DNA from: Streptomyces sp. SCSIO 75703
GTDB taxonomy: Bacteria; Actinomycetota; Actinomycetes; Streptomycetales; Streptomycetaceae
DNA: 64,000 bases
Direction of reading: 5' to 3'
Assembly (NCBI RefSeq): GCF_036607905.1
Contig: NZ_CP144555.1
Location: forward strand, 3,968,001-4,032,000
Part shown: positions 9,452 to 18,864 of the stretch, piece after piece
Layout of the letters: each line of letters starts with the position of its first letter
Position numbering within the stretch: position 1 is the stretch's first letter
Made by a program: the position numbers and the translations under genes
The notes under the pieces: generated by a model
Told to the model about the DNA's origin: nothing
The model's database searches: none
Seen by the model: the letters and a program-made list of their open reading frames with translations, nothing else

Positions 9452-10114
9452 TCAGAGGTAGGCCGCAGCCCTTTTGCGGCGGTTCGGAAGGAATGGGTCG
9501 ATGGATCCAGCGCCGGACCCGGGGTCGGCCTCCTCTCCGCGGATTCGGCGGGCAAGACTGGCCAGTCCGGGATCACCGGGGCGAACGTCGATCTGGAAGT
9601 GGGACTCCTTGACCGGCTTTGCGTGTCCGCCCCAGCGGATGACGCCCTGGCAGTCAGCGAGGATGTCCGCGACGACGACCTTCTCGAGATCGGACACCCC
9701 TGTGCCCCTCTGCGCTCCCAACGGGTAGAAGAGCGGGCGGATCGCAATCGCGGTACCGGAGAGGTAGTTCGACTCGAAGCCGGCCCCCACGGCGCGGTGG
9801 TCGGTGTGGCCCTGGACGTCGCCGGGGCGGAGCATATCGATCTCGTACGCGAACCGGCGGGCCACATACAGCAGCACCGTGGCCACGTCGCCCTTCAGTA
9901 GTGGCACGTTGACGCTGGTACCTTCGATGCGAAAGGTGTCGGTGTGGCTGTCGTCGATGACGGGCCAGCGGTTCTGCGTTCGTCTGCCGCGCCACGCACT
10001 CTGCTCAGAGGCGGCTGCGGCGCTGGGAGTGTTGGCGAGGAGGGTTCCCGCAGCGAGGCCCGCGGTAATGACGAGGGTCTGACGGCGGGTGAATATGTGA
10101 GCAGTGTCGCTCAA
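9452..10114 (-). CDS. Tat-exported M15-like peptidase homologue, metal ligands altered
   Basis: A 220-residue protein with a twin-arginine signal (FTRRQTLVITAGLAAGTLLA, cleavage near SAAAA). The mature domain follows the order of M15 D-Ala-D-Ala carboxypeptidases: SGTA segment, YPLGAQRG, then a WGG strand and a final H-F. Active relatives carry N-H-x-x-G-x-A-I-D and M-H-F-E. Here those positions read NYLSGTAIAI and ESHFQID, so the first zinc His is Tyr and the zinc Asp is Ala, while the last His remains. It is probably a non-catalytic peptidoglycan-binding relative. Its start overlaps the upstream membrane gene by four bases (ATGA). Confidence 0.72.
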   Translation of the reverse strand: MSDTAHIFTRRQTLVITAGLAAGTLLANTPSAAAASEQSAWRGRRTQNRWPVIDDSHTDTFRIEGTSVNVPLLKGDVATVLLYVARRFAYEIDMLRPGDVQGHTDHRAVGAGFESNYLSGTAIAIRPLFYPLGAQRGTGVSDLEKVVVADILADCQGVIRWGGHAKPVKESHFQIDVRPGDPGLASLARRIRGEEADPGSGAGSIDPFLPNRRKRAAAYL

Positions 10115-10503
10115 CGCGTATGTCCTTTCCGGTAGCGGCGGTAGGCAAGGACCGCCAACGTCACCAGACAGCTGACCAACACGGCCATACAGGTGAACAG
10201 GAGTGGATTGACCCAGCCGCTCACAAGTTCCTTCCGCTCACCGTCGTCCCAGTAGCAGGTGGCGTGCAGCGGGAAAGTGCCGTCCTCGTAGCGGTCGAAG
10301 CGGACGATAGGGCGCATGTCGGGGAAGTCGGGGCATGCATGCGAGGGGAAGGCGAAGTGGACCTGAAACCAGCCGAGCAGGTAGCACAGGGTTCCAGTGG
10401 TGGTGGATGCCTTGATCAGGCCGAGGAGCCGTCGGCCCTTTTTGACGCGTACGAAGGCCAGACCAAATCCAACGAAGAGCGCCGCCAGGATCCAGGAATC
10501 CAT
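10111..10503 (-). CDS. Small membrane protein, unknown function
   Basis: A 130-residue protein with a hydrophobic segment at the N terminus (ILAALFVGFGLAFV), another at about residues 33-50, and a third at about 97-118 (LLFTCMAVLVSCLVTLAVLA), ending in a basic tail RRYRKG. The central part is polar with three cysteines and is probably extracytoplasmic. Similar folds occur in DUF3592-like proteins, but I cannot assign it with certainty. Its ATG overlaps the stop of the DUF1906 gene by one base and its end overlaps the M15-like gene, so it belongs to the same operon. Confidence 0.75.
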   Translation of the reverse strand: MDSWILAALFVGFGLAFVRVKKGRRLLGLIKASTTTGTLCYLLGWFQVHFAFPSHACPDFPDMRPIVRFDRYEDGTFPLHATCYWDDGERKELVSGWVNPLLFTCMAVLVSCLVTLAVLAYRRYRKGHTR

Positions 10504-11951
10504 CAGGCTGAACTGTCCGCGAACAGCCTGGCGTGGTTGGACTTCATCTTCGCCTGGCTGCGGGCCTCCAGCCCGGCATGAGCGATCAGTGTATCCGCGA
10601 AGCCAAGGCAGTAATTCCTCAGCCTGTCCTCCGGAAGTAGATGAGAAAGGACCATGGCGACTCCTCCCGTCTGCTGTTCGAGGGAGATACGTCCGAGATT
10701 GATGAGCGGATCATCGATCGATGTGAGGATGTAGAACGCCGCATCCGCTGCGGTGGCCTGTGAGGTGCCGAACCGCTTGGCGAGATAGTCCCTGAACCTG
10801 GTTACCCCGCCGGTCTTCTCGTAGTGATCGCGCAGGGCCGTGGTGATGGGCACGCCGGACCGCATCTTCTCGGCAAGGAGGAACCCGTCAGCGTCCTCGA
10901 TGAGGTCGTCGAAGCTGAACGAGGAGAGCGTACCGACCTTGCCGAGGCGTTCGGTGCAGTAGGTGTAGCCGGAGGCGTAGGAGTCGCTGTCGCGACGCCA
11001 TTCCCCGTAGAACGTCATGAGGTCCCCGGCCCACCCGGCCACGTCACCCCGGTTGGCCTTGTGCGTATCGGACAGAGGTGGCTTGATCATGTGTCCCGCC
11101 GCGGTGGCCAGCAGGTGCTGTGGGCGCAGGGTCTGGCCCGTGAAGGGGTCAGTGAAGTCGGACATCAGTTCCGCACCTCGGCTGTTGGCGTAGTCGATGA
11201 ACGACCAGTCGACTTCTCCGATCAGGCTCTTCCACTCGAACCCCGCATAGCGCTTCTGTCGGTAATAGTCCGTGATCAGCCGGTTCGGATCGCCCTTTCC
11301 GTAACTCTTGGCGAGGCTGTACAACTGGTCGATGTTCGCGAGAAGGTCCGCGGCGGGGGACACGGCACGGTTGACGGTCTTCTGGCCGTCGTCGGAGCCG
11401 ACCCGGTGCGCGTCGCGGTCCAGCCAGAACGTGTCACTGCCGTTGGTGACCTGGTACTCCTTGATCTGGTTGAACGACCAGTTCGCCGGCAGGGGAAAGC
11501 CGAGGTTGCCGGAGAATCCCCAGGACATGCCGGAGACGAACGAGTACGCGGCGTAAGTCTCCTTCGTTACCTCCGCGCACACGTTCCGTGAGCCGTACAC
11601 TCCGTGGAGGTACCGCTTGCCCCTGGACGCGAGGCCGGAGGTGACCCCGCGGAAGTACTCCAGGATGTGCGGCATGTCCTCCTGGGTGGCGTCGTAGTCG
11701 ACAGCGAAATAGATCACGGTGCCCCGGTTGAAGCCGAAATGAACGGCTTGATCATGGGCAAGCTGGCTGTGTTTGTAGCCATTGCCCCAGTAGTACTCCG
11801 ACAGGCTCCTGCCATTGTCCTGGAAGATCGGGAAGACGCGCAGCCCGGCCTTGAAAATGTTGTCGAGCTCACCCGGCTCCAGCATCTTCGATCCGCCGCC
11901 GGTCGATGCCTCGTTGATGTACCGGCCGACATACCGGTAGCCATCGGCGTA
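10503..11951 (-). pseudogene. DUF1906 glycoside-hydrolase-like protein, 5' truncated
   Basis: The reading frame carries a DUF1906 domain (GH25-like TIM barrel: YRYVGRYIN, VFPIFQDNGRS, TVIYFAVDYDA, GVYGSRNVC) followed by a roughly 270-residue C-terminal region not recognised here. Frame homology continues upstream of the first available ATG (11885) through GYRYVGRYINEA up to about 11951, where it changes abruptly into the N-terminal coding sequence of an IS30 transposase. The signal peptide, first strand and promoter are therefore lost. DUF1906 proteins are secreted and act on, or bind, cell-wall polymers. It heads the operon that includes the membrane, M15-like and secreted genes. Translation from 11885 could still give a partial protein of 460 residues. 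Confidence 0.8.
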
Positions 11952-12311
11952 TCGCGATCTCCTCGCGCTCCTCGAAGCTCAGGTAGCGGCCGGTGGGCTC
12001 GGCCAGAGAGATCGGCGCCATGCCGCCAGCGTGACGGAACCACCGAGAGCCGACCGGCACCGACACCCCGACCGCCAGCGATGCCTCAGCCGTCGTGACG
12101 CCCGTGGCGATCAGCCGCCAGAACTGCCGCTGCACCACCCGAGACGGATCAGGCCGGCCAGGCGAGCGCATCGCCGGCCTCAGCACCCGGTCAGCACGCC
12201 ACTGCCGCCGAAGTTCCGCGGGCGCATCGCCGGTCTTCCTGCTCCAGTCCTCCGTAGCGATCTTGAACACCTCCGAAATCAAGGTGTTGCGACGACCGGT
12301 TGAATCCGCCC
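11945..12311 (-). pseudogene. IS30-family transposase fragment (N-terminal part)
   Basis: The minus strand encodes RSPGRPDPSRVVQRQFWRLI, TTAEASLAVGVSV, GSRWFRHAGGMAPISL and GRYLSFEEREEIAIRR, the N-terminal DNA-binding region of IS30-family transposases of streptomycetes. It stops at about 11950, exactly where DUF1906 coding sequence begins; the DDE domain is gone. On its other side it abuts the cut end of an IS3 orfB. The region 12290-12311 is probably one terminus of the IS30 element. Confidence 0.82.
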
Positions 12312-12598
12312 TGCGACCCGCGATCGGAATGAACAATGCACCCGGCGACCTGGCCGCGACGGGCCACCGCTGATTCAAGGGCTCTCACCGCGAGACTGGA
12401 TTTCATCCGGGCGTCGATGGAATAGCCCACGATGCGGCCGGAGTGCATGTCCTTGACCGCGCACAGATACAACTTGCCCTCGCCGGTGGCGTGCTCGGTG
12501 ATGTCCGTGAGCCACAGCCGGTTCGGCCCGGCTGCGGTGAAGTCCCGCCGCACCCGGTCATCGTGGACAGGCGGCCCGGCCTTGGCGTTCTTCCCATG

Positions 12599-13461
12599 GA
12601 GCCTTTTCCATCATCGGTGTGAGCTGGTCAGATGCAGCGTGAGGACGGCTTGGACGAGAGCGGTGATGCGGGTGGTCGAGCACCGGAGCTTGCGGAGGAG
12701 CCGCCAGGACTTGAGGGTGGCCATGGCCTGCTCGACGAGTGCGCGGATCTTTGCGTGGGACCGGTTCACCGCCTGCTGACCGGGTGGAGAGAGTCTCCCA
12801 GCGTTCCCAGCACGGGGTACGGACCGTGCCGCCGGCACCCCGGTACCCCTTGTCGGCCCAGCACGTGACGTAGCCTCGGCAAGGGATTCGACGATGCCGT
12901 GTTCGCGGGTCGCGCGGACGTCGTGGACGGCGCCGGGCAGGGCCGGCGAGGCCCACAACAGTCGGCCGAAAGGATCGGCGAGGACCTGCACGTTCATCCG
13001 GTGCCTCTTGTGTTTGCCGGAATAGAAGGGCCGGTCAGCGGCGATGCGGTCGATCGGCAGGAGTGTGCCGTCCAGGAGCGGATACGCCTTCGTCGACGCG
13101 GTGCGGACGGTGTCGGCCAGGCTGGGTGCGAGGGCAGCCAGAAGGTCGACGGCCTCGGTGACGTACCGGTGAGCCGTTGTGGTTCCAACGCCGAATCCGG
13201 CCGCGAGCTGGCCATAGGTATGCCCCACCCGCAGATGGGCGAGTGCGAGGAGAGCCTGACGACCGGCACTCAGCCGCCGCCAACGGGAGCCGATCACACG
13301 GCGGTGCCGCCGCAGAGCTGGACACGTCGACGCCCGACGGGTAAACAAGCACGTGAAGCCTCTGGTGGAGACGGATTTCTTGGTCGAAAACCCATCTACC
13401 AGGGGCTTCACCACGTTGTCAGCCCAACGGCCAAGCTCCGAACTCAGGTTGGAAAGGGCTC
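12599..13461 (-). mobile_element. IS5-family insertion sequence inside IS3 orfB
   Basis: An 863-bp element bounded by terminal inverted repeats GAGCCTTTTCCA at 12599-12610 and, reversed, GAGCCCTTTCCA at 13461-13450 (11 of 12 match). Both ends are followed outward by ATG (12596-12598 and 13462-13464), which fits a 3-bp target duplication. Deleting the element plus one ATG rejoins the IS3 orfB frame exactly (KRRG-H-GKNAKAG). It holds a single transposase gene on the minus strand. Confidence 0.85.
12611..13352 (-). pseudogene. IS5-family transposase with frameshifts
   Basis: Transposase of the IS112-like group. The product starts at GTG 13352 (VLVYPSGVDVSSSA). After a shift near 13310 it reads SRWRRLSAGRQALLALAHLR, TYGQLAAGFGVGTTTAHRYV, DGTLLPIDRIAADRPFYSGK and PGAVHDVRATREHGI. 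After a second shift near 12885 it reads CWADKGYRGAGGTVRTP, and after a third near 12800 GQQAVNRSHAKIRALVEQAM up to TLHLTSSHR. The DDE residues lie in LLDGTLLPID, WADKGY and ALVEQAM. With three frame changes it cannot make active transposase, unless they are sequencing errors. Confidence 0.85.
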
Positions 13462-13775
13462 ATGGCCTCTTCGCTTGCCGAAGGCGCTCCACCAGCCGTT
13501 GTCCCGGCAGATCCGCCAGGCGGTCCGCTCGGCCATCGCCTCACCGGCGGCACGGGCCTCGTCGGGCAGGAAGCGGTGGCCGAACTCGGGATCGTCGCGG
13601 TGCGCGTCGAACAGCGCGTCGGCCCGATACGCTTCGGCCAGTTCGGCGTCGGTGACCGGCCTGTCCAGTCACCGGTAGTAGGGCTGGCGGGCCAGATTGA
13701 GCACCCGGCACGTCACCGCCACCGGCACCCGGTGAGGGGCAGCGGCGGCGGCCAGCTCGCGGACGAGCGGGTACA

Positions 13776-14068
13776 TCATTTTGCTGGCAGGTTCGCCTGC
13801 GACAGATACGCCGCAGCCCTCCTGAGGACCTCGTTGTCCTGCTCCAGCAGCCGGATGCGCTTGCGGGCCTCGCGCAGCTCGGCCGACTCACCCGACGCCG
13901 TCGCGGGCCTGGCGCCATCGTCGGTGTCGGCACGGCGCAGCCACTTCGACAGCGTGATCGGGTGGACGCCGAAGTCGGCGGCGATCTGTTCCAGCGTGAC
14001 GCCGGGCTTACGGTTGCGCGCGACCCGCACGATTCCTCGCGGAACTCCTTCGGATACGGCTTGGGCAC
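13776..14068 (-). pseudogene. IS3-family orfA with frameshift
   Basis: Helix-turn-helix subunit of the IS3 element. It starts at GTG 14068 (PKPYPKEFREE), loses one base near 14040, and continues as IVRVARNRKPG, VTLEQIAADFGVHPITLSKW and a leucine-zipper tail LREARKRIRLLEQDNEVLRR to a stop at 13776. The AAAATGATG junction with orfB would normally support coupling or frameshifting to OrfAB. Both open frames of this element are damaged. Confidence 0.85.
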
Positions 14069-14109
14069 TGCAACATCCTTGCAGGCCGCCTCTCAGCAAG
14101 CCAGGTCAG

Positions 14110-15558
14110 GTGTCACCTATCCGTGCTGCAGTCCCCCTGGCCCAGATTGCCGAGTTGCTGGAGAAGGTGGCCGACGAGAAGGCCCCGCTGCCGGACATTG
14201 AGGCGACCCGCAGGCGCCTGAGCCACGGCCTGGACCTGACGAGTCGACTCACGGTCGGCGAGTGGCTGGACATGTGGCTGGCGGGCAAGAAGGGGCGGCA
14301 GAGCGCCATCAGCCGCGACGAGAGCAACATCCGGGTGCACCTCAAACCCAGGATCGGGCACCTGCGGCTCGACCGTCTCCGGGTCACCCACCTCTCGGAG
14401 ATGTTCGAGGCCATCGCCGGAGCCAACGTCGAGATCGCGGAGGGCAACGCAGCCCGCCGCAAGGCGTTCGAGGATCTCGCCCAGATTCCCTGGACGGGGC
14501 GTGAGCACCCTGCTCGCCGCAAGGTGATGAAGGCGGCCATCGCCGAGATGGAGCCCTACCGCCGCATTGTCGGTCCGGCCACGCGGCAGCGTGTCCGCTC
14601 CACCCTGCGGGCCGCGCTGAACGCTGCGATCGCCCAGCAGCTCATCACCTTCAACCCGGCAGCCCACGTCGAGCTGGAGGCGGGCAAGCGGCCCAAGGCG
14701 TTGGTGTGGACGGACGAGCGCATCCTCCAGTGGAAGCGCACCGGCGAGAAGCCCTCGCCGGTGATGGTCTGGACGCCGGAGCACACCGGCCTCTTCCTCG
14801 ACCACGTTGCGGAGGACCGCCTGTACGCGCTGTTCCACCTGATCGCGTTCCGCGGGCTGCGGCGGGGCGAGGCGTGCGGGCAGAGGTGGACCGACACCAA
14901 CCTCGATGCCGGTCTCATCACCGTCGCCAAGCAACTTGTCGTGGACGGCTGGGAGGTGTACGAGGACGACCCCAAGACCGACGCCGGCGCCCGGACCATC
15001 GCGCTGGACTCCGACACGGCCCAGGCCCTCAAGCGGCACCGCGCCCAGCAGGACAAGGACCGTAAGGAGTGGGAGAGCGCCTGGGTGGAGACGGGACGCG
15101 GCTTCACCCAGGAGAACGGCGAGATGCTCCGCCCCGCCAACGTCACACGGCGATTCATCGAGCTGTACGAGGAGATCGGCCTCCCACCGGTGCGGCTCTA
15201 CGACCTCCGCCACGGTGCCGCGACCCTCGCCCACGCGGCCGGGGCCGACCTGAAGGACATCCAGGAGATGCTCGGCCACTCCTCGATCACCATCACGGCC
15301 GACACGTACACGAGCCTGCTCCCCGAGGCGGACCTCGCTATCGCCGAGGCCGCTGCCCGGCTCGTACCGCGCGCCCGCGCCAGCTCCGAAAACACCGCCC
15401 CCGAAGCGGAGAGGGAGCCCGACGACGCGGAGCATCCCGGCCCGGAGTCTGTGCCGGATGCTGCTGATCCGTTGGGAGGAATTTCGGAGATCAACTCTCC
15501 GTCCGCTCACGCACCGCTCACGCAAACGGCCCCGGACGAGGAGTCCGAGGCCGAGTAG
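14110..15558 (+). pseudogene. Tyrosine site-specific integrase, N-terminally truncated
   Basis: The remaining 482 codons hold a SAM-like core-binding domain (LTVGEWLDMWLAG at about residue 50; RIGHLRLDRLRVTHL) and a complete catalytic domain. Catalytic residues are visible: Arg in FRGLRRGEACG, the second Arg box in YDLRHGAATLAHAAG, His in EMLGHSS, and the nucleophile Tyr in ITADTYTSLLP. Full-length relatives have about 60-80 more residues with an arm-binding domain; here that part is replaced by the right end of the IS3 element. A GTG at 14110 could restart translation. The gene ends 45 bases from tRNA-Arg, the likely attachment site, so the integrated element lay to the left. Confidence 0.85.
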
Positions 15559-15602
15559 GAGCCCTCCCTGGGGGATAAACCCCAGGTCAGAGCGGTAATG
15601 CA

Positions 15603-15678
15603 TGGTGCCCCCGGCAGGATTCGAACCTGCGACACCCGCTTTAGGAGAGCGGTGCTCTATCCCCTGAGCTACGAAGGC
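15603..15678 (-). tRNA. tRNA-Arg (anticodon CCT)
   Basis: Complete cloverleaf of 76 nt including an encoded CCA. The acceptor is GCCTTCG/CGGGGGC with two G-T pairs, D stem GCTC/GAGC, anticodon stem CCGCT/AGCGG with loop CTCCTAA (anticodon CCT), and T stem GCAGG/CCTGC with loop TTCGAAT. It reads AGG codons. The 3' end faces the integrase gene, the usual geometry of a tRNA attachment site. I found no second copy of its 3' half elsewhere in the window. Confidence 0.97.
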
Positions 15679-15889
15679 GGGGCTTGTGCGAAACCTTGCA
15701 CGGAACTCGTGAACAGACCGTGCCGGGGTCTCCCGGTCAAGCCCTGAGTGATCTGGATCATGATGCTGCGGTGACGAGGCACGTGGTGGACCGCGTGACA
15801 CGCTGCAGCGCCCGCCCGGAACGCTCGGTCCACAGGGTACCGGATCGAGGCTCGGGCGGGCTCTGGTGTCTGAAGGTTGATCGCCGGCG

Positions 15890-17319
15890 TCAGGCCGTGG
15901 GCCTGAGCGTTGGTGCTCCTTCCTCGTGCAGTGCACGGCTGGTGGAGTTCTGTGCGAGGACGAACCCGAGGGTCAGGAGTTGCTGGGCCTCGACACCGTA
16001 GGAGATGAGGCGTCCGTTCCACAGGGAGGCGTCGAGCTGCGCGTGGCCCGACTCGGCGTCGCTGCGGTAGGGATAGACGAGCTGGTGGGTGCGGGTGAAT
16101 TCCGGGATCTGTTGCAGGTGCTCAGCGCGGTGGAAGCCGCACTCCTCGTCGCTTTCGCCGGGTGGCCGCTCGCCCTTGCGGCTGGTTGTACCGACGCCGA
16201 CCCGGTGTTCGTGGACGCCATGGCGGCACGGGATGGCCAGCACGTGGTACCAGCGGAACGTCCGGACCCCGCGTCGTTCCAGTCTCTTGATCGGCACAGG
16301 GACGAGTTCAGCTGTTGCGTCCACGAGGGGGACTTTCTCCGCGATACGTCCGCTGGCAGCCCACAATTCGTGGGTGCAGCGACCGCGGCGCAGTGATTCA
16401 TAAAACTGCGGTTCATTCCCTTTGTGCTGCTTGTTGATGACGAGGCCACCGTAGCGAGCGATGGCGTCCCGGTGTACGCCCCGCATGGCGCCGTCGTAGA
16501 GGGTTCCCATGCAACCGGGGGCCGCGGCCATGATGTCGATGACGCCCTCTACGGCCACGGCTGCTTCTCCGCCGGGGCGGAGGTGGGGTACGTACCGCGA
16601 GTCGAGGAAAACCCGGGACAGGTAGTTCTCGTCTTTTCTGGCGGAGAAGAAGACGTATTTCGGGCCGAAACCTCGGTGCCGCCTCCTTCAGTCTGGGAGA
16701 CGGAGGCCGGGTCGATGCGGTGATAGCGGATCGCGCCGGTCGTCATGTCGACGCTTTGGCTGGCCCGCGCCAGGGTCGGTGATTTGAGTACCGTGCCGTC
16801 GGCGGCTATCAGCTGGTGCCGTTGCGGACTGCTCCACGACCGGACCTCCTGCTCGGGGAAGATCCCTTGCTTGAGCGCCTGCTCCAAGGCGAGAGGGCGG
16901 TATGCGTCCCAGAGATCGTGGGATTGCTCCTGTAGCCGTCGCTGGGCGCGGAGCCACTGTGCACGCGTTGGCCCCGCTTCGGGGAGCCGGGCTGCTTCCG
17001 CAGCGCCGAGTTCTGCGCGCGCTCCGGCCTTCAGGATGGTCCACACCTCTGGGTCTTCGAGGTGCGCGGCGGTGCGGCGCGCCGAGGCCAGGGCGCTCCG
17101 GGCTGCGAGGAAGAAGAGGAACGCGATGTCAGGATAATCACGGCGTCTTCCGACCCTGCCTGGTGGCGGGAGCATCTCGGCCAGCTCGTAGAGGTCGGGG
17201 TTGTGGGCGCAGTCAGTGAGGCGCTCGTGAAGGGTGCGGCGGTCCTTGTCGCTGAAGGCCCTCTTGCGTGGGGCACGCTGAGCCGGCGGGACGGCGTCTC
17301 CGAAGATGTCCTCAGGCAC
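15890..17319 (-). pseudogene. Transposase-like gene with internal frameshift
   Basis: A long reading frame starting at GTG 17319, overlapping the preceding recombinase fragment by eight bases. It reads RRRDYPDIAFLFFLAARSAL, PTRAQWLRAQRRLQEQSHDL and LIAADGTVLKSPTLARASQS, then shifts frame near 16690 and continues GFGPKYVFFSARKDENYLSR, GTLYDGAMRGVHRD, LVYPYRSDAESGHAQLDASL and QQLLTLGFVLAQNSTSRAL. The Asp of AADGT, Asp of YDGAMRG and Glu of SDAESGH could form a DDE triad of an IS4-like transposase; this is inference. The frameshift makes it inactive unless it is a sequencing error. Confidence 0.6.
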
Positions 17320-17796
17320 TGGCGGCCTGCTTTTCGGCCGCGGGGCGGGCCCAGTCGTAGCCGACGAGGTCAGCGGCTCGATCCAGGGAGCGCAGCCCGA
17401 GCCCGCGGGCGACATCTTCGATCTTTCCGGTTCCGCTGAAGATCCGTACGGCGGCGTACGCGGTCAGGGATGCTGGTTTCACTCGCGGGTCCGTGCCCAG
17501 ACCAATGCGGCGGATGAGATCGGACAGGGCGACGCAGGCCCGGGCCTGTAGCTGTTCGTCCGGCGCGGGGATCGAGGAGACAGCGAGTCGGGCCTCGGGT
17601 ACGGCTTCGAGACTGCCCTGCTGGCGGGCGACGAAGGCGGCTCGGGCAAGTAGGACGCGCAGGGCCCACGGGTCGAGCGGGCACCACCGTGCGTCGGTAC
17701 GGGTGGAGCCGTGAATCCACACGGCTGCGGCACTCTGGTCGAGGTCGCGGATGCGGATGTGACCGATCTCGCCGGTGTGTCCGCCCGACAGGGCGG
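17312..17796 (-). pseudogene. Tyrosine-recombinase-like fragment (C-terminal)
   Basis: About 160 codons of the C-terminal part of a recombinase-like protein: GEIGHIRIRDLDQSAAAVWI, RWCPLDPWALRVLLARAAFV and LTAYAAVRIFSGTGKIEDVA, then the final GLRSLDRAADLVGYDW, similar in layout to integrases that precede transposase-like genes in streptomycetes. It is cut at 17796 by the left end of the IS481 element. The classical R-H-R-Y set cannot be traced with confidence, so the family is tentative. Confidence 0.45.
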
Positions 17797-18864
17797 TGTT
17801 CTGTCCCGGGAGGTTGTGGACGGGTGAGTCAGGTCTCGGTTGTGGGATCTTGAACAGGTGAGGGCCTTCCGGTTCGGTGTGGATTGCGACGTCTACACCT
17901 GACCGAAAGGCCCTCGTGCCCCACCGTAATGCACCCCTGACCGAGACCGGACGGCTGCGCCTGGCTTGCTGCGTGGTCGAGGACGGCTGGCCCCTGCGCC
18001 GGGCCGCCGAGCGCTTCCAGGTCTCGCCGACCACCGCCCAGCGCTGGGCCGGGCGCTACCGGCAGTTCGGCGAGGCCGGCATGTCCGACCGCTCCTCCCG
18101 CCCGCACGCAAGCCCGCGCCGCACCCCGACCCGCACCGAACGCCGGATCATCAAGGTCCGTCTCCTGCGCCGGTGGGGACCGGCCCGCATCGCCCACCTG
18201 CTGCGTCTGGTGCCCTCGACCGTGCACCGGGTACTGACCCGCTTCGGCCTGGCCCGCCTCACCCACCTGGACCGGGCCACCGGCCGGGTCATCCGCCGCT
18301 ACGAACGCGAGCGGCCCGGCGAGCTGGTGCACGTGGACATCAAGAAGCTGGGCAACATCCCCGACGGCGGTGGCCACAAGATGCTGGGCCGGCAAGCGGG
18401 CCGCAGGAACCGCAAGAACGTCGGCTACAGCTACCTGCACACCGCCGTCGACGACCGCTCCCGCCTCGCCTACAGCGAGATCCACACCGACGAGAAGAAG
18501 GAAACCGCCACCGGCTTCTGGACCCGCGCCCACGCCTTCTTCACCGAGTGCGGGATCACCGTCGAGCGCGTGCTGACCGACAACGGCTCCTGCTACCGCT
18601 CACGCGACTGGCGCGACGTGCTCACCGCGGCCGGGATCACCCACAAACGCACCCGGCCCTACCGCCCGCAGACCAACGGCAAGGTCGAACGCTTCAACCG
18701 CACCCTGCTCGACGAATGGGCCTACGCCCGCCCCTACCGGTCCGAAGCCGAGCGCCGCGAAGCGTTCCCGCAGTGGCTGCACACCTACAATCACCACCGC
18801 GGACACACCGCACTCAACGGCCAACCACCCGCCAGCCGCGTCCCCAACCTCACAGGGCAATACA
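17797..18864 (+). mobile_element. IS481-family insertion sequence
   Basis: A 1068-bp element bounded by imperfect inverted repeats. The left end is TGTTCTGTCCCGGGAGGTTG from 17797 and the right end, read inward, TGTATTGCCCTGTGAGGTTG from 18864; about 21 of the first 28 bases match. It contains one intact transposase gene. The right flank is CCTAGG, a CTAG-type target like that of IS481 relatives, but the left flank GGGCGG is different. This means the element sits at a rearranged junction between a recombinase fragment and an ISKra4 fragment. Just before the gene, 17860-17880 and 17895-17915 form an inverted repeat of about 21 bases. Confidence 0.75.

Larger units (their letters stand above)
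12311..13779 (-). pseudogene. IS3-family transposase orfB, interrupted and truncated
   Basis: The integrase (rve) subunit of an IS3 element. It starts at ATG 13779, overlapping the end of orfA (ATGA). The product begins MMYPLVRELAAAA and reaches ARQPYYR, where a Trp codon has become TGA near 13665. It continues FGHRFLPDEARAAGEAMAER, AWRICRDNGWWSAFGKRRG, is interrupted by an IS5-type element at 12599-13461, resumes with GKNAKAGPPVHDD, FTAAGPNRLWLTDITEH and CIVHSDRGSQ, and ends at 12311 where IS30 sequence begins. The LTDIT and HSDRGSQ blocks hold the first two catalytic aspartates; the C-terminal part with the glutamate is lost. Confidence 0.88.
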
